NCBI GenBank assembly: GCA_029862165.1
Contig: JAOTXU010000001.1
Coordinates: forward strand, 124,001 to 188,000
Reading direction: 5' to 3'
DNA: 64,000 bases
Origin: Gammaproteobacteria bacterium
GTDB taxonomy: Bacteria; Pseudomonadota; Gammaproteobacteria; Steroidobacterales; JABDKV01
Shown here: positions 37,210 to 45,257 of the stretch, piece by piece
How the letters are laid out: every line of letters starts with the position of its first letter
How positions within the stretch are numbered: the stretch's first letter is position 1
Notes under the pieces: generated by a model
Told to the model about the DNA's origin: nothing
The model's database searches: none
Seen by the model: only the letters and a program-made list of their open reading frames with translations
Program-made: the position numbers and the translations under genes

Positions 37210-37426
37210 ACGCGGTTCCCGCCATAGCGGGGCAATGGCTTTCGTGAGGCCCAAACGCCGTGCTATTGGCCAGGCTGAGAGTTTTTTTCAGCGCCGGGCA
37301 TCAGCACTAACTTCAGAAAAACCCTTTTAAATTCAGCGATCTACACCGTATGGTTCCCCGGGCCAACATTTTTGACAGAACCGTCACAGTTGTTCGCTTT
37401 ACTGCTCTTTTTAAGGTGGCGATTCG

Positions 37427-37963
37427 ATGATTCAATCCAGTCACGCGTTGCCTGACCCGGAGGACATGATGCCAACAGCACTGAAATCCGTAGAAGAATC
37501 GGTAGTCGGTTCCGAGTTGCTGGACTGGCTCGCCGAGAGCCCCATATTTGAAGGACTCGGGCAAACAGCCTTAAGGGCATTCGCGCATGGCTGCGAGCTG
37601 CGCAGCTTCGATGCGTTGGACGAAGCTATCGTAGAGGGCGAGCTCCCGGCCGCCTTGAATATCGTTATCTCAGGTCGATTCATTGTTCTGCTGCCCAGTG
37701 AAAGGCTTACGCGACTGGGCGACAACGCCATGTTGTCTCTGGACAGTTATATCGTCGGCGACAGTTTTGGCGAAGCTGCTTTGATCGAAGACAACGAGTT
37801 GCCCGCGTCGGCATCTGTTGTTGCAACAGAGGCGGCGCAGGTTCTCTCAATTTCACGAGATACGTTCGAACGTGTCACGACTGCCGATGGACGCATTGGC
37901 AGCGTGGTCTATCGCAACCTATTTGGACTTCAGACGCGTCGACTAAGTTCTTTGTGTGCCTAA
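37427..37963 (+). CDS. Cyclic-nucleotide-binding-fold protein with altered phosphate cassette
   Basis: A 178-residue protein with one cNMP-binding beta barrel (about 40-150): IFEGLGQTALRAFAHGCE opens the domain and GDSFGEAALI is the phosphate-binding cassette. The Arg that normally follows in this cassette and holds the cyclic phosphate appears as Ala (ELPASASVVA where the family has RSA), so normal cAMP or cGMP binding is doubtful. No DNA-binding domain is attached, so it is not a CRP-type regulator. It may act as a stand-alone regulatory subunit. The gene overlaps the end of the coiled-coil gene on the other strand by four bases. Confidence 0.8.
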   Translation: MIQSSHALPDPEDMMPTALKSVEESVVGSELLDWLAESPIFEGLGQTALRAFAHGCELRSFDALDEAIVEGELPAALNIVISGRFIVLLPSERLTRLGDNAMLSLDSYIVGDSFGEAALIEDNELPASASVVATEAAQVLSISRDTFERVTTADGRIGSVVYRNLFGLQTRRLSSLCA

Positions 37964-40900
37964 CTGGAGGGTCGTTTGCCGCGTTGGACAACTGCGGTTA
38001 GCGTCGGAAATTCTTCGCTGTCGTCCTTGCTGAGCTTGTCGGCACGCATCCTTACAATCGTTTCACGTTGTGCCTCAAATTTCTCGCTCAGCGATTCGTG
38101 CTTTGAGTTCAAAGCAGCGTGTTTATCCACCCAGTCGGCAGCAAACATCTCCAATTCATCTATGCGCTCCGTCTTCTCCGAGAGATCTTTTTTCAGCCTG
38201 GTTATTTGCTCACGGTTTTTCTCAAGCGCTATCTCCGCCAGATCTGCACTTCGGACAGCACCTTGTGTTTTTTCGAGTTCAGTTCGCATTGCTTTGATAT
38301 CGATTTGATATTCATTCAGCTGGTGTTCCATAGCCTCCCGATCTTCTGCGAAGTGTTCGTTGCGCGACAGCGTTTCCTGAGCTTCGTCGAACTCGCTGCG
38401 TAACCCGTCCATTTTCGACTTCACGGCGTTTACCGCCGCTGGCCAGCCGGGTATTGAGACTTTATCCTCGGCGAGAGCAGAAAATTCCTCCAACAGAGAG
38501 TTGATTGTCTGCTCACGTTCCCGCAGCTCTCCACGCAGTGTGGTAATTGTAGAATCCCAGGTGGCCAGTTTTTCCTCGGCTAACTTCAATTCCTCAAGGT
38601 CCAGCTCAAGGTCTTTCCTGGCTGTCGCCTCCCTGTCGAGCTGTGCATCTTTTTCGCGCAGACTCGATTCCATGCCGGTCATTTTTGCGCGCCAGTCTGC
38701 CAGCTCCCGCTCCAGGCCGTGTTTTTCTTCCTCGCTGGATCGGGTTTTGCGCTGTAGCAGATCGATCTCGTTTTCCCGCGCCAACAGAGAATCTTCCAAT
38801 GGCGGAATACGAGCACGCCATTCGTCGCGCTCTGTGCGCACCGCCGCTAACTCGTCGCCAAGCGTTTCGATATCCTGTTCGTGTTTGCCAGCCAGTTGCC
38901 TGAATTCGCGCAAGTCATCGACGTCGTTTTTCAATTCATGGGCTAGGGTGGACTGTCTGTCCAGTTCGTTTTCAAGTTCCGCAATCGTCTCATGCTGATC
39001 AACAACCTGTTGTTTCGTATCGCCTAAATGTGCCGTGTCTGCCCGCAGCGTATCGATGACGCTATCGCGCGCGCGCAGATCCGATTTATAAGTATCCAGT
39101 GTGGATTCCCACGCGCGCATTTTTTCCTTTTGATCTTCAATGTCGCCGAGGCCGGTTTCGAGGTTGATGATTTGTTGTTGGTCAGCCTCGATCTCGCGCC
39201 GTAGCTCCTCTACCAGACTGTCGCGCTCAGTCTGTTTTTCGTCTACCAATCCTAGTTGGCGTATACGCTCGCCAATTTCAGCCTCCAGTTCGTCGATTTG
39301 CCTTTCTTGTTTCCTTTTCTCAGCTTCAAATTCACTTTGTCGCGTGTCCAGACGTGTTTGCAGCACAGTAACGGTATCTTTCAGTCCGTTCCGTTCGATG
39401 CTGAGGCTGTCCACACGCTCGCGTTTTTCATTCAGCTCTTCCTCTAGCTGATCGATGGTCTCCGCGCGCGTTTCGATGTCTTTTTCCAGCGACGTCACTG
39501 AATCCTGCCAATTCGCAAGCTCCGTCTTGCGGCTGGATAGATCGCTACTCGCCTCTTCCAGCTCGGTATTTCGCGATGCGAGCTGTTTGGTCAGCGTCTC
39601 GATTTTTTCCTGCAGGCCGGTACATTGACCGTCCAATCCGTCCCGGTCAGTCTGCAGCTTGGTCAGCTCTATCTTGCGGTCTGCCAGATCTTCGCGAAGT
39701 TGCTCCAGCTCCTCATTTTGAGATGTCAGCTGTTTCGTCAGCGATTCAATCTCGTCCTGCCGGCCGGAACTTTGGCCTTCAAGTGTCTCCCGGTCGCTGT
39801 TCAGGTCGGTCAGCTCTCGGCTGCGGTCCGCTAGATCACCGCGCAGTTGCTCCAGCTCGGCATTTTGAGATGTAAGCTGTTTCGTAAGCGATGCAACCTC
39901 GTCCTGCTGGCTGGAACTTTGGCCTTCAAGCTTCTCCCGGTCGCTGTTCAGGTCGGTCAGCTCTCGGCTGCGGTCCGCTAGATCACCGCGCAGTTGCTCC
40001 AGCTCGGCATTTTGAGATGTAAGCTGTTTCGTAAGCGATGCAACCTCGTCCTGCTGGCTGGAACTTTGGCCTTCAAGCTTCTCCCGGTCGCTCTTCAGGC
40101 TGGTCAGCGCCAATTTGCGGTCGTCTAGTACTCGGCGTAGTTCTTCGAGCTCGGTATCTTGAGATGTTACCTGTCTAGTCAGCGTCTCGATTTCTTCCTG
40201 CATGCCCGATTGCTTTTCTTCGATGCTATCGCGCCGACTGCGTGAAGCGGACAGTTCGTCCTGCAAGGCGGTGTTCTCGCCACGCCGTGCCGACAGGTCT
40301 TGCTCCAGTTGCTTGATATCGCGAGCCTGCTCGCTGATACGCCGCTCCAATGGTTGATCACGGTGACCCAGCTCAGCAATTTCGCTTTCCAGCGCCTCCA
40401 GCCGGGCGATTTTTTCTTGTAACTCCACACTCTGCGTGGCGATGCGCGCATCCCTTGCTGCCAGATCGTCTGTGACTGCACTTATCGTCTGTTCGTACTG
40501 TTCGAGCTGTTGTTGCAACGGCGCGTTCAGTTCCGCCGCTGCCGAAACCGCGCGTCTTTCAATGCCCTTTTCCAGGTCATAAATGGCATCACTACGCTCG
40601 TCGAGCTCCGCGCGCAGTTGTGCAATCTGACCACTATCTCCTGCCGATGCCTCGACGCCACGCACCTTGCGCCTGCTTCCGGCCAAACCCAGAAATAAAC
40701 CGATCAAACTGGCTGCACCGAGATAGGCCAGGTACCGCGATCGCGTTGTATCCAATCGCGTCAACGGGGCCAATCGGGAGCGTGCGCCAAACACGAGCTG
40801 ATTCAGTTTATTATCGGCAACCGGCTGGCCACGTTGCGGCGGCGCATGCGCGAGGCGCGGGGATAGCTTGAGCTGCAGTGTGCTGTCGATGCCCGGCTCA

Positions 40901-41004
40901 GGCGCAGATACCGGCGTTGCCGTAGAGCCGATATCACGCAGAAAGAACGCAGCGAGAATGACCAACGCGGCGAGGCTGGCAAAGCCCGCGAGGAGTCGTT
41001 TCAT
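37960..41004 (-). CDS. Giant membrane-anchored coiled-coil protein with 49-residue repeats
   Basis: A 1014-residue protein. A membrane helix at about 5-23 and a second at about 91-109 (YLAYLGAASLIGLFLGLAG) are followed by some 880 residues of almost unbroken coiled coil rich in Glu, Leu, Arg and Gln. Residues about 279-474 are four copies of a 49-residue unit (consensus LTSQNAELEQLRGDLADRSR then ELTDLNSDREKLEGQSSSQQ and DEVASLTKQ), a fifth being degenerate. Forty-nine is seven heptads, so the coil stays in register. It may be a spacer or scaffold; likeness to SMC or myosin comes only from the coil. No head domain is present. Confidence 0.88.
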   Translation of the reverse strand: MKRLLAGFASLAALVILAAFFLRDIGSTATPVSAPEPGIDSTLQLKLSPRLAHAPPQRGQPVADNKLNQLVFGARSRLAPLTRLDTTRSRYLAYLGAASLIGLFLGLAGSRRKVRGVEASAGDSGQIAQLRAELDERSDAIYDLEKGIERRAVSAAAELNAPLQQQLEQYEQTISAVTDDLAARDARIATQSVELQEKIARLEALESEIAELGHRDQPLERRISEQARDIKQLEQDLSARRGENTALQDELSASRSRRDSIEEKQSGMQEEIETLTRQVTSQDTELEELRRVLDDRKLALTSLKSDREKLEGQSSSQQDEVASLTKQLTSQNAELEQLRGDLADRSRELTDLNSDREKLEGQSSSQQDEVASLTKQLTSQNAELEQLRGDLADRSRELTDLNSDRETLEGQSSGRQDEIESLTKQLTSQNEELEQLREDLADRKIELTKLQTDRDGLDGQCTGLQEKIETLTKQLASRNTELEEASSDLSSRKTELANWQDSVTSLEKDIETRAETIDQLEEELNEKRERVDSLSIERNGLKDTVTVLQTRLDTRQSEFEAEKRKQERQIDELEAEIGERIRQLGLVDEKQTERDSLVEELRREIEADQQQIINLETGLGDIEDQKEKMRAWESTLDTYKSDLRARDSVIDTLRADTAHLGDTKQQVVDQHETIAELENELDRQSTLAHELKNDVDDLREFRQLAGKHEQDIETLGDELAAVRTERDEWRARIPPLEDSLLARENEIDLLQRKTRSSEEEKHGLERELADWRAKMTGMESSLREKDAQLDREATARKDLELDLEELKLAEEKLATWDSTITTLRGELREREQTINSLLEEFSALAEDKVSIPGWPAAVNAVKSKMDGLRSEFDEAQETLSRNEHFAEDREAMEHQLNEYQIDIKAMRTELEKTQGAVRSADLAEIALEKNREQITRLKKDLSEKTERIDELEMFAADWVDKHAALNSKHESLSEKFEAQRETIVRMRADKLSKDDSEEFPTLTAVVQRGKRPSS
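39583..40170 (-). repeat. 147-bp tandem repeats inside the coiled-coil gene (four copies)
   Basis: The DNA encoding residues 279-474 consists of four 147-bp units. The two middle units are the most alike: 39787-39945 and 39934-40092 read as the same sequence shifted by 147 bp. The near identity at the DNA level suggests recent unequal crossing-over, so copy number may vary among strains. Confidence 0.85.
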
Positions 41005-41153
41005 GCGCTGCCCCGAGTGAGATGAGATACGTTGATTATGGCAAAGAATTCAATCTCGAAATATGCTTCAGCGCACATCCGGCGGACATTTTAGCCCTAT
41101 TTGACGCCGGACTGGCGATCCCGGATTATCCGCTCGTCATGCAAGCTTACCCA

Positions 41154-42632
41154 ATGGCGTTGATCAGGCGGTCGGGAATTCTTGTCCTATTGCTGGTCGC
41201 TATCTCTGCCACCCCGGTGCAGGCCGACACGCTGCTGTTGCCCGACGATTTGGCATTGCGTAGCGATATTCAGCTTTTGTCGGATGCGGGCTTGCTGAGT
41301 CAGCCGCTTACTGGCTGGCCCTTGTCGGCGCACGCGCTGAAAGAGGAGATGCAGACGGTCAACGTCCCGGCACAATACCGGTCGCATATCCGCGCTGCCT
41401 GGTATCGTGTCATGAACCGGTTACAGGCAAAACCACGCTACTCTTTGCGTTTGTTCGCGATCGATGACCCCGTCGCCATGAGGCGCTACAGCGACACTCC
41501 GCGTGGCAGCGGAGCGCGCGCCACGTATCACATGCACGGTAAATCGCTGTCTCTGCGTTTGAGTGCAACTCTTCAGGAGCGCACTAGCGACCGACGTTCG
41601 GCGCGTGCCGACGGTTCGTATGCTGGTTTTCGTTTGGGCAAATGGCAGTTGTCCGCGGGTCAGATTCCCCGGTGGTGGGGACCCAGTTATGAATCGAGTC
41701 TGATTCTATCCACCAACGCCCGGCCGGTCCCGGCTGTTGCACTCGATACCATAAAGCCAATCCGGTTTCGGTCACGGTGGCTCAGCTGGCTTGGCGGAAT
41801 GAACTGGAGTCTATTTGCCGGCAAACTCGAGGGTGGACGTTTTGTCGCCGACGCCAATTTATTGGGTGCACGATTGAGTTTGCGTCCGACACACAAACTG
41901 GAGATTGGTTTTTCACGAACCGCACAGTGGGGTGGAGAGGGTCGTCCAGAGGACCTTGATAGTTTCATCAACTTGATTTTAGGGCGCGATAATCGGGGCG
42001 GTGCAGGGATTACTCTTGACAACGAGCCCGGTAATCAGCTCGGTGGCGTAGATCTGCGCTGGCTGTCGCCTCTTGGTGACGCGCCTTATGCTCTATATTC
42101 GCAGTTTATTGGTGAAGACGAAGCCGGCGGACTGCCGTCGCGCCTGATTGGGCTGGCTGGCGGTGAATACTGGGGCGGGTTCCGGGGTGGCAGTTTCCGA
42201 ATCTATGGTGAGGTTGCTAACACGACGATTGAATTTTACAAATCCATGTCACGTGACAATTTGGCTTACGAGCATGGGATTTATCAGGACGGATATCGGT
42301 ATCGTGGCCGAGCAATCGGACACGCGATGGACAACGACGGGCTGATGCTCTCATTGGGAACGTTATGGAACACAACGGGACGTACCTGGGAGGGTTTAAT
42401 TCGTCGGGTCGATGTCAATACTGATGGCGCGTCCCCCGGGAATCGGCACACCGTTTCGCCGACCGGACAGGACCGCTGGGAACTCTGGCTGGCTTCTGGC
42501 ATGCCTGCGGTTGCTGGCGTCTTGCAGTTGGGTCTTGGCGTGCAATATGTCAATCCCACCGACACCGCGACGAAAATTGACCTCAGCGTGTATGCAAGCT
42601 GGGAGCGAACCTGGGGGTGGGGCGCTCAGTGA
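41154..42632 (+). CDS. Wzi-like capsule/exopolysaccharide assembly outer-membrane protein
   Basis: From the ATG at 41154 this gives 492 residues with a signal peptide ending ATPVQA. The N-terminal helical part (LALRSDIQLLSDAGLLSQPLTGWPLS) and barrel strands such as GSYAGFRLGKWQLSAGQIPRWWGPSYESSL and FRIYGEVANTTIEF match the Wzi capsule assembly family, outer-membrane barrels that hold polysaccharide on the cell surface. The open frame extends upstream to 41022 but without a signal sequence. It is divergent from the coiled-coil gene and lies between two polysaccharide gene sets, so it could serve either polymer. Confidence 0.85.
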   Translation: MALIRRSGILVLLLVAISATPVQADTLLLPDDLALRSDIQLLSDAGLLSQPLTGWPLSAHALKEEMQTVNVPAQYRSHIRAAWYRVMNRLQAKPRYSLRLFAIDDPVAMRRYSDTPRGSGARATYHMHGKSLSLRLSATLQERTSDRRSARADGSYAGFRLGKWQLSAGQIPRWWGPSYESSLILSTNARPVPAVALDTIKPIRFRSRWLSWLGGMNWSLFAGKLEGGRFVADANLLGARLSLRPTHKLEIGFSRTAQWGGEGRPEDLDSFINLILGRDNRGGAGITLDNEPGNQLGGVDLRWLSPLGDAPYALYSQFIGEDEAGGLPSRLIGLAGGEYWGGFRGGSFRIYGEVANTTIEFYKSMSRDNLAYEHGIYQDGYRYRGRAIGHAMDNDGLMLSLGTLWNTTGRTWEGLIRRVDVNTDGASPGNRHTVSPTGQDRWELWLASGMPAVAGVLQLGLGVQYVNPTDTATKIDLSVYASWERTWGWGAQ

Positions 42633-42711
42633 GTGATACCCAAAAGCATTCAGGACATTCCGTTGTTGTGCCGCAACAATTGGTGACTTGTCAGCGTCAG
42701 AAAACTTTACG

Positions 42712-42733
42712 GTTTTTGCTATAGAGCAAAAAC
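42712..42733. promoter_or_regulatory. Perfect palindrome upstream of a sigma-54 promoter (possible PrsR site)
   Basis: GTTTTTGCT-ATAG-AGCAAAAAC is a perfect inverted repeat with 9-bp arms, centred about 78 bp before the expected start of the sigma-54 transcript. That is the usual distance for an enhancer site of a sigma-54 activator. The activator PrsR is encoded at 48740, which makes it the leading candidate to bind here. A second, smaller inverted repeat (TTGTTG/CAACAA at 42663-42679) lies farther upstream. Confidence 0.55.
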
Positions 42734-42774
42734 GCGGACTCTAAAATGTTATGAATAACAAGTAGTTACAAAAC

Positions 42775-42790
42775 TGGTACGCTTCTTGCT
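42775..42790 (+). promoter_or_regulatory. Sigma-54 (-24/-12) promoter of the PEP-CTERM-like gene
   Basis: TGGTACG-CTTC-TTGCT matches the sigma-54 consensus TGGCACG-N4-TTGCW with one change. GG at 42776-42777 and GC at 42788-42789 are exactly ten bases apart, as required. Transcription should start near 42801, 17-29 bases before the two possible start codons. The match is seen directly; use by sigma-54 is inferred. Confidence 0.8.
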
Positions 42791-42817
42791 TCTATTTAGG
42801 CAACCAATTTAAGGTTT

Positions 42818-43216
42818 ATGGGCACAACTATGAATAAGAACATATATGGAACAGTCGTTGTCTTGCTCGCGAGTTTGCTGGCAGTGTCGGCCAACGCCAC
42901 ACCGATCAGCACGAACAGTACACAGCTGAAGCCTTTTGATGAAGTCCGGGTCCCGGTTGTTATCGAGGATTCAACGCTGCTGAAAATCTTCAGAGGGGCG
43001 GGTGCTCCGTTGCTTGATCTTTCGTCAGCTGATTCCGCGGCGACTCGTATTAAGCCTACCCTGGTGACTCAGGCGATGAGTCCGCCGTCTGGTACTACGG
43101 CAAGAGCTCCTTCATCCGGGGCGCAGGCCCTTGTGGTTGTCGTTTCTGAGCCTTCGCTGCTGTTATTGATTGGATTCGGTCTGTTGCTCGCGGGAGTGTC
43201 GCGTCGTAACGCCTGA
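42818..43216 (+). CDS. Exported protein with PEP-CTERM-like sorting signal
   Basis: A 132-residue protein (128 if the second ATG at 42830 is used). It has a signal peptide ending in SANA, a short mature region without known domains, rich in Ser, Ala and Thr, and a C-terminus VSEPSLLLLIGFGLLLAGVSRRNA: a Ser-Glu-Pro motif, a hydrophobic helix and an Arg pair. This is the three-part layout of the PEP-CTERM signal processed by exosortases, with SEP in place of the usual PEP. It sits close to the XrtA locus and has a sigma-54 promoter. A rho-independent terminator follows, so it is a single-gene unit. Confidence 0.8.
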   Translation: MGTTMNKNIYGTVVVLLASLLAVSANATPISTNSTQLKPFDEVRVPVVIEDSTLLKIFRGAGAPLLDLSSADSAATRIKPTLVTQAMSPPSGTTARAPSSGAQALVVVVSEPSLLLLIGFGLLLAGVSRRNA

Positions 43217-43235
43217 TACACAGAAGTCTGCTAAG

Positions 43236-43266
43236 AAAACCCCGCTTTTAGGCGGGGTTTTTTTTT
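43236..43266 (+). terminator. Rho-independent terminator after the PEP-CTERM-like gene
   Basis: AAAACCCCGC-TTTTAG-GCGGGGTTTT is a perfect GC-rich stem followed by a run of T residues, about 20 bases after the stop codon. It separates the PEP-CTERM-like gene from the CDF transporter gene at 43311. Confidence 0.92.
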
Positions 43267-43310
43267 GTCTGGTATCGGGCACCGCGCGTCTCGATTAGGA
43301 TAGAACGCCT

Positions 43311-44201
43311 ATGAACGAGACCCAGCCACAAGCCGATCGCTTGTTGCACCTGGCGACCAATGCCTCGGTGGCAACGGCCGTTTTGTTGATAATCGTCAAA
43401 CTGGGTGCATGGGGTTTGAGTGGCGCTGTGAGCATACTCGCCTCATTGGTTGATTCTATGATGGACGCACTGGCCTCCATTATTAATCTTATCGCTGTAC
43501 GCTTTGCGCTCACTCCTGCAGACGACGAGCACCGCTTCGGCCACGGTAAGGCGGAATCGCTGGCGGCGTTAGGGCAAGCCACTTTTATTGCTGGTTCGGC
43601 GGTTTTTCTCGTCTTGCACGCCATTGAGCGACTGCTGCATCCAGCGCCGCTGGAACATATAGGCATCGGAATTGCGGTGATCTCGTTTGCAACTGTCGTT
43701 ACGGTCATCCTGCTTGGAATTCAGCGCTATGTGATTCGGCAGACGCAGTCGACAGCAATCCGGGCTGATTCTCTGCACTACACCAGCGACGTGTTGGTCA
43801 ATCTGAGTGTTATTGCCGCACTGGTGCTGAGTGGGCTGGGATGGACCCGGATCGACGCCATAATGGGGATCGCAATTGCCGGGTACGTTTCATACAGCGC
43901 CTGGCAGATTGGATGGGACGCAGTACAGATGCTCATGGACCGAGAGCTGCCGGCCGACGTGCAGGGACGATTGCGCGAAATCGCAAACCAGAATTCACAA
44001 GTCCATGGTGTGCACGAAATGCGCACACGCCAATCGGGCCGGGACTATTTTATCCAGATGCACCTCGAATTCGATGCTGATATGCCTTTGAGTGAAGCAC
44101 ATGGGATTGGAGATGCTGTGGAGGCCTCGATACGTGCCGAATTTCCCAACGCAGATGTCCTGATCCATCACGACCCGGTCAGCGCGGAATCCCAGGCATG
44201 A
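43311..44201 (+). CDS. Cation diffusion facilitator (FieF-type divalent metal efflux)
   Basis: A 296-residue CDF transporter that exports divalent metals such as Zn, Fe or Cd in exchange for protons. Six membrane helices are seen; the metal site residues lie in LVDSMMDALASIINL (helix 2, DxxxD) and DSLHYTSDVLVNLSV (helix 5, HxxxD). The C-terminal cytoplasmic domain (residues about 205-296) contains HGVHEMRTRQSG, HLEFDADMPLSEAH and DVLIHHDP, typical of the metal-sensing domain. The stop overlaps the next start (ATGA), so the pair is cotranscribed. Confidence 0.93.
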   Translation: MNETQPQADRLLHLATNASVATAVLLIIVKLGAWGLSGAVSILASLVDSMMDALASIINLIAVRFALTPADDEHRFGHGKAESLAALGQATFIAGSAVFLVLHAIERLLHPAPLEHIGIGIAVISFATVVTVILLGIQRYVIRQTQSTAIRADSLHYTSDVLVNLSVIAALVLSGLGWTRIDAIMGIAIAGYVSYSAWQIGWDAVQMLMDRELPADVQGRLREIANQNSQVHGVHEMRTRQSGRDYFIQMHLEFDADMPLSEAHGIGDAVEASIRAEFPNADVLIHHDPVSAESQA

Positions 44202-45085
44202 AGCCCGCAATGCTGTTTATTCTACTGATATCCGCGACGGCTTTTGCCGACGTAAAGACTTTGGGCAATTTAGCGAGCCCCATGTTGACCGAGACCAGCG
44301 GTATTGCTGTCTCCAAACGTTACCCGCAGTTGATCTGGGGAATAAACGATGGGGGAAACCCTGCGTTGCTGCACGCATTTTCTCTGGATGGGTCAGATCA
44401 GGGTAGTGTTGCGATCAGCCGGGGCCCAAACTTCGATTGGGAAGATCTCGCATCCTTTGTCGTGGATGGCACACCGTATTTGTTGATTGCCGATACCGGA
44501 GATAATATCGGTACGCGCCGGACCAGTTGGCTGCTCATTGTCATCGAACCGCAGCGCGGTGAGGATGGACTATTTGCTCGAGAAGTCGAGCTGGCCACGC
44601 GGTTGCCGTTTCAATACGAGGATGGCCCGCGCGACTGCGAGGCGGTTGCAGTCGATGTCGCCAGTGATCGCATCCTCCTGGTCAGCAAGCGGGACGCGGT
44701 CGTTTATGAGCTTCCGCTCACGCTGGTTAAGGGGGTCCGACGACCGCTAATAGCAAAAAAGATTGCAAGTATTGCTTCATTACCCCGGCCGACAGTTGGC
44801 GAACTTCTGGAATCACCTCTGTTGGGTCTATGGCGCCATCAGCCCACTGCAATCGATATCGCTGACGATGGTAGTTTTATTGCAATGATGACCTATCAAC
44901 ACGTGTATTTGTTCAAACACGCCGTCGGTCAGGATTGGGGTGAGAGCCTCCGCGCCTTGCCGCAAGTATTGTCCCTGCCGGCTTTGTCGCAGACCGAATC
45001 GGTGACATTTGTCGAGGACCGGCTGATCGCCGTGGCGGAGGGCCGATCCGCTCCGATTATCAGCATCGGTCCGATCTCGCATTGA
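44198..45085 (+). CDS. Secreted protein of unknown function, probably beta-propeller
   Basis: A 295-residue protein with a signal peptide ending in TAFA. Motifs LTETSGIAVSKRYPQLIWGINDGG and WEDLASFVVDGTPYLLIADTGDN recur in a family of secreted proteins with a predicted beta-propeller fold; DCEAVAVDVASDRILLVSKRD is a further blade. I do not know its reaction or ligand. The four-base overlap with the CDF gene points to cotranscription, but a role in metal handling is only a guess. It is followed by the upstream region of the XrtA locus. Confidence 0.75.
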   Translation: MKPAMLFILLISATAFADVKTLGNLASPMLTETSGIAVSKRYPQLIWGINDGGNPALLHAFSLDGSDQGSVAISRGPNFDWEDLASFVVDGTPYLLIADTGDNIGTRRTSWLLIVIEPQRGEDGLFAREVELATRLPFQYEDGPRDCEAVAVDVASDRILLVSKRDAVVYELPLTLVKGVRRPLIAKKIASIASLPRPTVGELLESPLLGLWRHQPTAIDIADDGSFIAMMTYQHVYLFKHAVGQDWGESLRALPQVLSLPALSQTESVTFVEDRLIAVAEGRSAPIISIGPISH

Positions 45086-45163
45086 GCCTGTGGCTCAATG
45101 TGACCGATTTCACATAATCCAGACCACGAAATCACCTACACTCCGCAGACGCGGTCATGATCT

Positions 45164-45181
45164 GGCATGGAGTACCATGCC
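45164..45181. promoter_or_regulatory. Perfect inverted repeat upstream of the XrtA-locus sugar transferase
   Basis: GGCATGG-AGTA-CCATGCC has 7-bp perfect arms and lies about 77-94 bp before the TTG start at 45258. It could be an operator for the exopolysaccharide operon. It does not fit the sigma-54 promoter, since no GC occurs at the needed distance after GG. It differs from the palindrome at 42712. Confidence 0.35.
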
Positions 45182-45257
45182 CGGTCAGCGGTATGTGCGG
45201 CCTGCGCGGGCGCACGGTGTTGATGCGATTGTAGCGGCAGTCGGGAGCCCTGGTGTC

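Noticed and set aside
37372-37426. Sigma-70 promoter before the cNMP-fold gene
   Set aside because: TTGACA is present at about 37372, but no acceptable -10 box is found 16-18 bases later, so I did not list it.
38501-38998. 165-codon open frame on the + strand, rich in Ser and Arg
   Set aside because: It is the antisense shadow of the Glu/Leu-rich coiled-coil gene, whose composition yields Ser/Arg-rich frames on the other strand.
45082-45098. Terminator after the secreted protein gene
   Set aside because: TTGAGCC-TGT-GGCTCAA is a perfect short hairpin overlapping the stop codon, but no T run follows, so termination is not supported.
45164-45180. Sigma-54 promoter before the XrtA sugar transferase
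   Set aside because: TGGCATGG looks like a -24 element, but the bases ten positions after GG are CA, not GC, so the spacing rule fails. The sequence is better read as an inverted repeat.
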